Origin: an uncultured Phascolarctobacterium sp.
GTDB taxonomy: Bacteria; Bacillota; Negativicutes; Acidaminococcales; Acidaminococcaceae
Reading direction: 5' to 3'
Length of the DNA: 24,120 bases
Assembly: GCA_905207485.1 (NCBI GenBank)
Contig: CAJLLL010000030.1
Coordinates: 1-24,120, forward strand
The position numbers and the translations under genes were made by a program. The notes below the pieces were generated by a model. That model made no database searches and was not told where the DNA came from. It saw only the letters and a program-made list of their open reading frames with translations. This document shows positions 15,198 through 21,700 of this stretch, piece after piece; positions within the stretch are counted from its first letter, which is position 1, and each line of letters begins with the position of its first letter.

Positions 15198-16757
15198 ATG
15201 GCGGATAAATTTTTGCGCGGCGCAATGATTTTAACTATGGCAGGTTTAATGGTTAAAATTTTAGGTTCCGTTAACCGTATTTTATTATCACGCTTTTTAG
15301 GCGGTGAGGGCATTGGGCTGTACCAAATGGCTTATCCCGTATTTTTGCTGATGCTTTCCGTTTCTTCGGCCGGCATACCCATTGCTATTTCAATTATAGT
15401 TTCCGAAAAAGTTGCCAAAGGGCAGTTTAAAGCAGCAGAAAAAGTATTTAAAATATCGCTTTGGCTGATGGTGGTAACCGGGCTTTGCTTTGCTTCTTTG
15501 CTTTATTTTGGGGCAGGATGGCTTGTGGAAAGCGGTTTCGTGCGTGACCCTCGCGCGTATTACGGGCTTATCGCTTTAACGCCTGCGGTGTTTTTCTCAA
15601 CAATTCTTGCCAGCTTCCGCGGATATTTTCAAGGTTATCAGATGATGACTCCGCCTGCCGTATCGCAGATTTTAGAGCAGTTTACGCGTGTTGTCACAAT
15701 GATTGCACTGGCTTATATACTTTTGCCTTACGGTTTGGAATATGCTGCTGCCGGAGCGGCTTTTGGCGCTGTGCCGGGAGCAGTTACCGGTTTAATAGTG
15801 CTCAGCTTTTTTTACAGGCGCCTGCGCAGAAACTTTCAGGCAGAACCGCAGCTTGTACAGCAGGAAGTTGAATCTGTCGGCGCTGTTGCCAAACGCCTGG
15901 CCCTTCTGGCATTGCCTGTATCATGCGCCAATATTATGGTGCCGGTAACAAGCAGTATTGATATGCTGCTTGTGCCGAACTGCCTGTATGCCAGCGGTTA
16001 CGAAATTGAAGAAGCTACAACTCTGTTCGGTTATCTTGCAGGCATGGGCATGCCGCTTGTCATGATGGCAACCATTGTAACGCTATCGCTTGCGGCAGGT
16101 ATTGTACCTGCTATTTCAGAAGCACATACCTTGGGCGATAAAATTACAATTATAAAAAAATCCCGTACGGCTATGAATATTTGCTGTTTGATAACTATGC
16201 CGGCAGCTGCCGGATTATGGGTATTGGCAACGCCTATTGCACAGATGATTTATAATGCTCCGCAAGCAGGCGAGGCAATCCGCCATCTGGCGCCTTCGGC
16301 TTGCCTTTTGGGCATACACCAGGTAACAACAGGCATGCTGCAAGGCATAGGAAAAACTGCTGTGCCGATGTGGAATATGCTTATCAGCGCGCTTGTAAAA
16401 ATTGGTGCGGTAATGCTGCTTACGGTTACTCCGCTTAATATTGTCGGTGCGGCGTGGGCTTCAAACATTAATTTTGGCTTGGCGGCAGCGCTGAATATAA
16501 TTTTTCTGCTGCGTAATGGAATTACTTTTGATATTAAAGTGCTGGCCAAATTGCTGGCTGCAACTTTGCTGATGGCTGCTGCATCAAGTATGGCATACAG
16601 TTTTACAAATGCTTTGTTTGGCAATACAATTGCCATTTTTGGCACAATTTTGGCAGCTGTTATAATTTATATCGTGCTGCTGTTTATGTTAAAAGCTGTC
16701 AGCAGAGATGATTTGGAAAAAATACCGTTTATCGGTTCTAAAATAAAACGGAGGTGA
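15198..16757 (+). CDS. SpoVB/YabM-like MOP-family flippase
   Basis: A 519-residue membrane protein of the MOP exporter superfamily (polysaccharide flippase type), with about 14 hydrophobic segments. The start, FLRGAMILTMAGLMVKILG, followed by LGGEGIGLYQMAYP, is characteristic of the SpoVB/YabM group. Members move lipid-linked cell wall or polysaccharide precursors across the membrane. Despite the SpoVB name a sporulation role is not implied: the sporulation genes that normally surround this locus are missing. Position between mfd and mazG matches yabM in Bacillus. The ATG follows AAAGGAGG by about 10 bases. The stop codon is inside the ribosome-binding site of mazG, so both are in one operon. 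Whether it acts as the main lipid II flippase cannot be decided from sequence. Confidence 0.9.
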   Translation: MADKFLRGAMILTMAGLMVKILGSVNRILLSRFLGGEGIGLYQMAYPVFLLMLSVSSAGIPIAISIIVSEKVAKGQFKAAEKVFKISLWLMVVTGLCFASLLYFGAGWLVESGFVRDPRAYYGLIALTPAVFFSTILASFRGYFQGYQMMTPPAVSQILEQFTRVVTMIALAYILLPYGLEYAAAGAAFGAVPGAVTGLIVLSFFYRRLRRNFQAEPQLVQQEVESVGAVAKRLALLALPVSCANIMVPVTSSIDMLLVPNCLYASGYEIEEATTLFGYLAGMGMPLVMMATIVTLSLAAGIVPAISEAHTLGDKITIIKKSRTAMNICCLITMPAAAGLWVLATPIAQMIYNAPQAGEAIRHLAPSACLLGIHQVTTGMLQGIGKTAVPMWNMLISALVKIGAVMLLTVTPLNIVGAAWASNINFGLAAALNIIFLLRNGITFDIKVLAKLLAATLLMAAASSMAYSFTNALFGNTIAIFGTILAAVIIYIVLLFMLKAVSRDDLEKIPFIGSKIKRR

Positions 16758-16761
16758 CAAA

Positions 16762-18225
16762 ATGCAAAAAATTACAGTGGTAGGGCTTGGGCCAGGCAGC
16801 GCAGGACAGCTTTCTGTTGAAACCATGGAACTTTTAAAAAACGGTGAGTGCGTAATTCTGCGTACGGCAGTGCATCCAAGCGTTGCAAGGCTTGTTGAAG
16901 AAAACGTTAATTTTATAGCCTGCGATGATTTTTATGAAAATGGCGCATCTTTTGAAGATGTTTACGACAGCATTGTAAAATTTGTGTTGGAAAAAGCTGC
17001 GGAAAAAGACGTTGTTTATGCTGTTCCCGGCAGCCCGCTTGTTGCGGAACGCACCGTTGTGCTGCTGAGAGAACGTGCTGCTGCCAATAATATTGCGTTA
17101 AAAATACTGCCTTCCATGAGTTTTCTTGATTTGGCTTATGTAGAGCTTGGCATTGACCCGATTGCCGGGCTGAGAATTATCGACAGCAGCGATTTTGAGG
17201 CTCTTGCCGATGCCGGAAAATATCCGCTGATGATAACGCAGGTATACAGTAAATTTGTAGCTTCTGATGTTAAACTGGCGTTGATGGATGTGCTTGACGA
17301 TGAAACTCCGGTGTGGTTTTTGCGCAATCTCGGACTGCCGGATGAAGAATGCCGCACCGTACCGCTATATGAACTGGACAGACAGGAGAATATAGACCAT
17401 CTTACCAGTGTGTTTGTGCCTGCGCAGGAACAGGTTTCTGTAATGGATGTGCAGCCTTTGACTGACGTTATGGCAACGCTGCGTTCTCCGGGCGGCTGTC
17501 CGTGGGATATGGAACAGACGCATGCAAGCATCCGCAAAAGTTTGATAGAAGAAGTATATGAACTTTTGGAAGCCATCGATAACATGGATTACGAAAATAT
17601 GAAAGAAGAACTTGGCGATGTTCTTTTGCAGGTTGTTTTTCATGCCCGTCTGGCGGAAGAAGCTGGTGCCTTTACCATGCAGGATGTTGTAGATGAAATA
17701 GTAAATAAACTTATCCGCCGTCATCCGCATGTTTACGGAACGATTGAAGTTGGCAGCAGCAGTGAGGTATTGCAGAACTGGGATGCCATTAAACAGGAAG
17801 AAAAGAAAGAACGCACCCATGTTCTTGATGGCGTAACCAAAGGACAGCCGGCGCTGATGCGCGCTTACAAATTAAATTCCAAAGCAGCTAAAGCAGGGTT
17901 CGATTGGCCCGATAATGAAGGCGTATGGAATAAAATTAAAGAAGAACTGGCTGAATTGCAGGAAGCTGTAACAAACGGCAATGCAGAAGAACAGGAACAC
18001 GAACTTGGCGATTTGCTGTTTTCCATAGCGGCTTACGCCAAACATATCGGCTTGGAGCCGGAAACTGCTTTAAACATGGCCAATAACCGTTTTGTAAAAC
18101 GCTTTGCCCATGTAGAAGACTGCGTTGAAAAATCAGGCAAAGACTGGCATGATTTTTCTCTGGAAGAGTTGGATTCTTTTTGGGATGAAGCAAAAAGATT
18201 AGAAAAAACTTGTGAAAAAAATTAA
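16762..18225 (+). CDS. mazG: MazG nucleotide pyrophosphohydrolase with tetrapyrrole-methylase-like domain (YabN type)
   Basis: A 487-residue two-part protein. Residues 1 to about 220 resemble SAM-dependent tetrapyrrole (corrin/porphyrin) methylases, with GLGPGS (8-13) and VPGSPLVAE (88-96); the substrate of this part is not known in the family. Residues about 235-487 form a tandem MazG domain that hydrolyses nucleoside triphosphates to monophosphates and pyrophosphate. The metal-binding motif is EEVYE (263-267) plus EELGD (282-286), and a second helical repeat has EELAE and HELGD. This fusion is the YabN form found beside yabM in Firmicutes. GGAGGTGA before the ATG overlaps the stop of the flippase gene. 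A house-cleaning role against aberrant nucleotides is the usual interpretation. Confidence 0.95.
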   Translation: MQKITVVGLGPGSAGQLSVETMELLKNGECVILRTAVHPSVARLVEENVNFIACDDFYENGASFEDVYDSIVKFVLEKAAEKDVVYAVPGSPLVAERTVVLLRERAAANNIALKILPSMSFLDLAYVELGIDPIAGLRIIDSSDFEALADAGKYPLMITQVYSKFVASDVKLALMDVLDDETPVWFLRNLGLPDEECRTVPLYELDRQENIDHLTSVFVPAQEQVSVMDVQPLTDVMATLRSPGGCPWDMEQTHASIRKSLIEEVYELLEAIDNMDYENMKEELGDVLLQVVFHARLAEEAGAFTMQDVVDEIVNKLIRRHPHVYGTIEVGSSSEVLQNWDAIKQEEKKERTHVLDGVTKGQPALMRAYKLNSKAAKAGFDWPDNEGVWNKIKEELAELQEAVTNGNAEEQEHELGDLLFSIAAYAKHIGLEPETALNMANNRFVKRFAHVEDCVEKSGKDWHDFSLEELDSFWDEAKRLEKTCEKN

Positions 18226-18238
18226 AAATATGATATTA

Positions 18239-18315
18239 ATGGCAGGAGTTCTTTAATTAACGGCGAACTAACAAGCATATAAACTTCTATGGGTGGACTA
18301 TGTTTATCCTGCCAT
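18239..18315 (+). promoter_or_regulatory. Long-range inverted repeat in the hup leader
   Basis: ATGGCAGGA (18239-18247) and TCCTGCCAT (18307-18315) are perfect 9-base complements 59 bases apart. The 3' arm can also pair, with two mismatches, to TATGGGTGGA (18288-18297), giving a competing local hairpin. A TATAAA (18278-18283) lies between, without a convincing -35. The 3' arm ends about 18 bases before the hup ribosome-binding site, so this could be a switch in the hup leader, or chance. Confidence 0.4.
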
Positions 18316-18348
18316 AGACAAAATAAAAACCTTTAAGGGGGATTTCCT

Positions 18349-18627
18349 GTGAACAAAACTGAACTCGTTGCTGCAGTAGCAGAAAAAACTGGCTTAACTA
18401 AAAAAGATGCTGAAAAAGCATTGGGCGCATTGCTTGAAACCGTTAAAGAAGCTGTAGCAAAAGACGAAAAAGTACAGCTCATCGGCTTTGGTACTTTTGA
18501 AGCACGCAAACGCAATGCACGTACCGGCAAAAACCCGCAATCCGGCGAAGCTATTGAAATTCCGGCAGCTACTGTTCCGGCTTTCAAAGCAGGCAAAGCT
18601 TTTAAAGACATGGTTAACGCAAAATAA
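18349..18627 (+). CDS. hup: DNA-binding protein HU
   Basis: A 92-residue HU/IHF-family protein that bends and compacts DNA as a dimer. All landmarks are present: N-terminal MNKTELVAAVAEKTGLTKKDAE, the IGFGTFEARKRNARTGKNP beta-arm region (about 45-63) and the C-terminal VPAFKAGKAFKDMVN. The initiator is GTG, preceded by AAGGGGGA at 6-7 bases. The codons are strongly biased, as expected for an abundant protein. Placement between mazG and divIC is known in Clostridia, where yabO/rqcP, yabP and yabQ usually follow; here they are missing and a terminator comes next. Confidence 0.97.
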   Translation: MNKTELVAAVAEKTGLTKKDAEKALGALLETVKEAVAKDEKVQLIGFGTFEARKRNARTGKNPQSGEAIEIPAATVPAFKAGKAFKDMVNAK

Positions 18628-18643
18628 TAATTTAAAAGCATTT

Positions 18644-18675
18644 AAATGCCGGGCTTTTTCAGCCCGGTATTTTAC
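18644..18675 (+). terminator. Terminator after hup
   Basis: A 12-bp stem with one G-U pair (arms 18644-18655 and 18661-18672) around a 5-base loop. The core is the 7-bp CCGGGCT/AGCCCGG; the T-tract is short (TATTTTA). It ends about 29 bases before divIC. Confidence 0.75.
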
Positions 18676-18701
18676 TATGTCGTTGTTATTGGGAGGTACT
18701 T

Positions 18702-19067
18702 ATGCCACGGCATGCCAAAAACAAAAAACGCAGCAGGCATGATTTTTTTTGGATTTGCCTTTTTATCATGGCAATTTGCGGTGTTATAATTGCCCGGCAG
18801 GAGTATAAAATCTATCAGGTAAACAAGGAACTTGAAGCAACCACACAGCGCGTGGAAAATTTGAAGAAAGACCATGCAGAGTTGGAAGCAGAGAAAAAAA
18901 GGCTTGATGATTTAAAATATATTGAAAAACTGGCGCGTGAAGACCATAACATGGTTGGTAAGGATGAAGTGCCGCTGTTCATTGTTGATGAAAAGGAAAA
19001 GGGGCAGGATAACGCCGGCGAAGGTAAAGACATAAAAGAGCAGGCTAAAAATGATGATGCCAAATAA
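18702..19067 (+). CDS. divIC: Cell division protein DivIC/FtsB family
   Basis: A 121-residue bitopic membrane protein. A basic N-terminal tail (residues 1-13) is followed by one membrane helix (about 14-32), a coiled coil (about 35-72) and the short conserved segment IEKLAREDHNMVGKDEVPL (about 74-92) typical of septum-formation initiators. The last 25 residues are highly charged and probably disordered. The family joins FtsL and DivIB/FtsQ in the divisome and helps activate septal wall synthesis. Its place before yabR matches Bacillus. GGGAGG lies 7 bases before the ATG. The stop codon is at the very edge of the following terminator stem. Confidence 0.9.
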   Translation: MPRHAKNKKRSRHDFFWICLFIMAICGVIIARQEYKIYQVNKELEATTQRVENLKKDHAELEAEKKRLDDLKYIEKLAREDHNMVGKDEVPLFIVDEKEKGQDNAGEGKDIKEQAKNDDAK

Positions 19068-19113
19068 AAAACAGATGAATTATCAACCGATTATTCGTCT
19101 GTTTTTATTTTTT
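19067..19113 (+). terminator. Terminator after divIC
   Basis: A 14-bp stem with one G-U pair (arms 19067-19080 and 19093-19106), a 12-base loop and a long T-tract. It starts at the last base of the divIC stop codon and is followed within 10 bases by the yabR promoter. Confidence 0.88.
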
Positions 19114-19115
19114 TG

Positions 19116-19145
19116 TTGACACTTTTAAAAAAAGAAAGGTATAAT
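19116..19145 (+). promoter_or_regulatory. Consensus promoter of yabR
   Basis: Perfect TTGACA (19116-19121), an 18-base A-rich spacer and perfect TATAAT (19140-19145). It is the best match to consensus in the window. It probably drives yabR and, by read-through of a hairpin, tilS-hpt. Confidence 0.85.
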
Positions 19146-19185
19146 GTTCCTATATCAAGTTAATTTAAGGGGGACCGTCTGCTTT

Positions 19186-19611
19186 ATGTCACTTGAAGTA
19201 GGTGCAATAGTTGAAGGCGAGGTAACAGGTATTACCAATTTTGGTGCCTTCGTACAGCTGCCTGAAGGCAAGGTAGGGCTTATTCACATATCCGAAGTTT
19301 CCAATGTATATGTGAAGGACGTACATGATTTTTTAAAGGAAAAGGATAAGGTGAAGGTTAAGGTCTTATCTATTGATGAGCGCGGAAAAATCGGCCTGTC
19401 TATTAAGCAATTGACTCCGCCTCCGGCTCCGCAGCCTAAACCGCAGCGCCCGGCAGGTAATCCTGAACGCCGCAGCTTTAAACCGGCTCCGGCACTTTCT
19501 TTTGAAGATAAATTGTCTAAATTTTTGAAAGACAGCGACGACAGGCTGCTGGACCTGAAGCGTAATACCGAATCTAAACGCGGTGGACGCGGCGCCAGCC
19601 GTGAAAGATAA
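19186..19611 (+). CDS. S1 domain RNA-binding protein (YabR-like)
   Basis: 141 residues. Residues 1 to about 70 are one S1 RNA-binding domain (VGAIVEGEVTGITNFGAFVQ, then GLIHISEVSNVYV and VKVLSIDERGKIGLSIKQ). It is followed by a proline-rich linker and a basic C-terminal tail ending in an RGGRGASRER-like stretch. This architecture and the position after divIC match YabR/general stress protein 13. It likely binds RNA or ribosomes; the exact role is not established. An ATG at 19144 is in frame but overlaps the -10 box, so it cannot be on the transcript. The ATG at 19186 gives the normal S1-domain start, with AAGGGGGA about 11 bases upstream, a rather wide gap. Confidence 0.9.
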   Translation: MSLEVGAIVEGEVTGITNFGAFVQLPEGKVGLIHISEVSNVYVKDVHDFLKEKDKVKVKVLSIDERGKIGLSIKQLTPPPAPQPKPQRPAGNPERRSFKPAPALSFEDKLSKFLKDSDDRLLDLKRNTESKRGGRGASRER

Positions 19612-19620
19612 GAGCATAAC

Positions 19621-19650
19621 GGCACTCCTTGGTGAGTGCCTTTTTGTTTT
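19621..19650 (+). terminator. Terminator-like hairpin between yabR and tilS
   Basis: A 7-bp stem (arms 19621-19627 and 19634-19640), a 6-base loop and the tail TTTTTGTTTT. The tilS start codon is 11 bases after it, and the tilS ribosome-binding site begins directly in the tail. Confidence 0.75.
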
Positions 19651-19661
19651 AAGGAGCGGAA

Positions 19662-21074
19662 ATGGGCAGTGCGGTAAATAAACTGCTGAAGGAAATAAAA
19701 AAATACGTTGAGCCGAATGCAGGCCTGCTTATTGCTTGCAGCGGCGGTGCAGATTCAATTGCGCTTACTGATGCTTTGAGCCTGCTTAAAGATGAATGCG
19801 GATACAAACTTGCTGTAATGCATGTTGAGCATGGCTTGCGCGGAGAAGAAGCACTGCATGATGCGGCTTTTGTTGAGAGTTTTTGTCAAGCGCGCGGCTT
19901 AACTTTTGTATGCCGTCATATAAAGGCAGGCGAATATGCCGCTAAGCATGGTTTGTCCATAGAAGATGCAGCACGCAGGCTGCGTTACCGGGAATTATGG
20001 AAGTATTTTGACGAGTTGAAAGCAGATTATCTTTTAACCGCCCACCATGCAGATGACCAGGCGGAAACAGTATTAATGCAGCTTTTACGTGGCAGCGGCA
20101 CAGCAGGTATTGGTGGTATGCGCATAAAAGGCGGCAGGCTTTTACGCCCGTTTTTATTTGTGCAGCGCTGCGAAATAGAGGCTTACTGTGCTGAACGCAA
20201 TTTAAATTTCTGCACAGATTCAAGCAATAGCGATGTGCATTATACACGCAACCGCATACGCATGGAACTGCTGCCATATTTAAAAACGCATTTTAATCCG
20301 CAGTTAACAACAGCTTTGGGGCATACCGCCCGGCTTGCCAAAGCAGATAGTGATTTTGCTTTTTGGCATGCTGAAAAGTTTTACCGGGAACATGTTCAAA
20401 ACAATGGCGTGCTGCAATGCAATGCCAATGCTTTAAACAATGCTTTTGCCGCTGTCAGCACGCGCGTTATTCGTATGATGTGGGAACAAAAAGCAGTTCC
20501 GGGAAGCGAACTTGGCTTTGAACATGTAGGCGATGTTTTGCAGCTCTTACACAAAGGAATCAGCGGCAAAATGATAATGCTGCCGGGCAGTGCAGCGGCA
20601 GCATATGCTTATGGAAATTTTTATATCGGTACTCAAAGCGAAATTAAAAGCATGCTAAGTGCCGCTGATGATAAGCAAACAGAGGATGAAATTATTATTC
20701 ATACTAACAGTATCAGCCCGTTTGCTGAATTTTGCCTGCCTGATGGCAGCACGCTGCATATCAGCATAACTGATAATTTGCCAAAAATTACAAATTCGCA
20801 GGCTGCTGTGCCGCTGGAACTGGCAGGGAAAATTATAACAATACGCAGACGCCGCAACGGAGACAGGTTTTATCCTTATGGCGGCGTTGGCGCTAAAAAA
20901 TTAAAGGACTATTTTATTGACAAAAAAATACCGCTTGCTGAGCGTGACAGCAAACTGCTTGTTGCAGCAGGCAATAATATTTTATGGATAATCGGCATGA
21001 GGCAGGCCGGATGGAAAACAAAGCCGGAAGGAAAATGGCTTGTAATGAGGTTTGCCAGAAGAAAGGATGAATAA
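19662..21074 (+). CDS. tilS: tRNA(Ile)-lysidine synthetase
   Basis: A 470-residue N-type ATP pyrophosphatase that converts C34 of the CAU-anticodon tRNA-Ile to lysidine, so that it reads AUA and is charged with isoleucine; essential in most bacteria. The PP-loop SGGADS is at residues 27-32, followed by HVEHGLRGEEA and the TAHHADDQAET motif near 126-136. The C-terminal substrate-binding domain carries IRRRRNGDRFYPYG and KKLKDYFIDKKIP. Length and domain order are normal. AAGGAG lies 6 bases before the ATG. The stop codon is one base before the preferred hpt start, so the two are translationally linked. Confidence 0.96.
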   Translation: MGSAVNKLLKEIKKYVEPNAGLLIACSGGADSIALTDALSLLKDECGYKLAVMHVEHGLRGEEALHDAAFVESFCQARGLTFVCRHIKAGEYAAKHGLSIEDAARRLRYRELWKYFDELKADYLLTAHHADDQAETVLMQLLRGSGTAGIGGMRIKGGRLLRPFLFVQRCEIEAYCAERNLNFCTDSSNSDVHYTRNRIRMELLPYLKTHFNPQLTTALGHTARLAKADSDFAFWHAEKFYREHVQNNGVLQCNANALNNAFAAVSTRVIRMMWEQKAVPGSELGFEHVGDVLQLLHKGISGKMIMLPGSAAAAYAYGNFYIGTQSEIKSMLSAADDKQTEDEIIIHTNSISPFAEFCLPDGSTLHISITDNLPKITNSQAAVPLELAGKIITIRRRRNGDRFYPYGGVGAKKLKDYFIDKKIPLAERDSKLLVAAGNNILWIIGMRQAGWKTKPEGKWLVMRFARRKDE

Positions 21075-21075
21075 A

Positions 21076-21618
21076 ATGAACGAAGATATTGCAAAAGTTT
21101 TATTAACAGAAGAAGAAATAAAAAACCGTATACAGGAACTTGGTGCACAAATCCATGAAGATTATAAAGACAAAGACAAAATTGTAATGATTGGCCTTTT
21201 AAAAGGCGCAATTTACTTTTTTACCGACCTTTCTCTGGCTATTGGCCTGCCGATGCGCATTGATTTTATGGTGGCGTCTTCTTACGGCAACGGCACGGAA
21301 ACCAGCGGCAATGTTGATGTACGTTTAAGCTGCTCTGAAAATATTGAAGGCTGCCACGTACTTTTGGTAGATGATATCATTGACAGCGGCGTGACCATGG
21401 AAGCAATTACCAGGCTTTTGCAGACGCGCAAACCTGCTTCTATAAAAAAAGTTGCTCTGTGCGATAAGCCAAGCCGCCGCGTAAATAAACTGAATGCCGA
21501 TTATGTAGGCTTTGAAATTCCTGACGAATTTGTAGTTGGCTATGGGCTTGATTACGCAGGAGATTACCGCAATTTGCCCTTTATTGGCGTGCTTAAGCCT
21601 GAAGTTTATGCCAAATAA
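21076..21618 (+). CDS. hpt: Hypoxanthine(-guanine) phosphoribosyltransferase
   Basis: A 180-residue type I phosphoribosyltransferase of purine salvage that joins hypoxanthine or guanine to PRPP. The PRPP-binding motif is LLVDDIIDSGVT (about 96-107); MIGLLKGAIYF near 38-48 and DFMVASSYGNGTETSG near 63-78 are typical of the family. In-frame starts at 21052 (TTG) and 21067 (ATG) exist. The ATG at 21076 has GAAAGGA about 8 bases upstream and gives the usual N-terminus, so I prefer it. The gene follows tilS by one base and precedes ftsH, the order known from Bacillus. Confidence 0.95.
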   Translation: MNEDIAKVLLTEEEIKNRIQELGAQIHEDYKDKDKIVMIGLLKGAIYFFTDLSLAIGLPMRIDFMVASSYGNGTETSGNVDVRLSCSENIEGCHVLLVDDIIDSGVTMEAITRLLQTRKPASIKKVALCDKPSRRVNKLNADYVGFEIPDEFVVGYGLDYAGDYRNLPFIGVLKPEVYAK

Positions 21619-21624
21619 TAACTA

Positions 21625-21653
21625 TTGTAGAAATACAAAGATTATATTATAAT
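21625..21653 (+). promoter_or_regulatory. Promoter of ftsH
   Basis: TTGTAG (21625-21630), a 17-base spacer and TATAAT (21648-21653). An inverted repeat TTGTA-GAAA-TACAA (21625-21638) overlaps the -35 box. No CIRCE or CtsR heat-shock element is visible. The leader before the ftsH start is about 40 bases. Confidence 0.72.
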
Positions 21654-21700
21654 ATAAAAATGGCATTGAACTATTTTACAGCAGTTAAGGAGGGAAGTCC

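Noticed and set aside
19144..19185. Upstream ATG extending yabR by 14 residues
   Set aside because: This ATG begins within the perfect -10 box, upstream of any transcript from that promoter, and the extension has no similarity to an S1-domain start.
21619..21700. CIRCE or CtsR heat-shock operator before ftsH
   Set aside because: Neither the TTAGCACTC-N9-GAGTGCTAA nor the AGTCAAA-type repeat is present.
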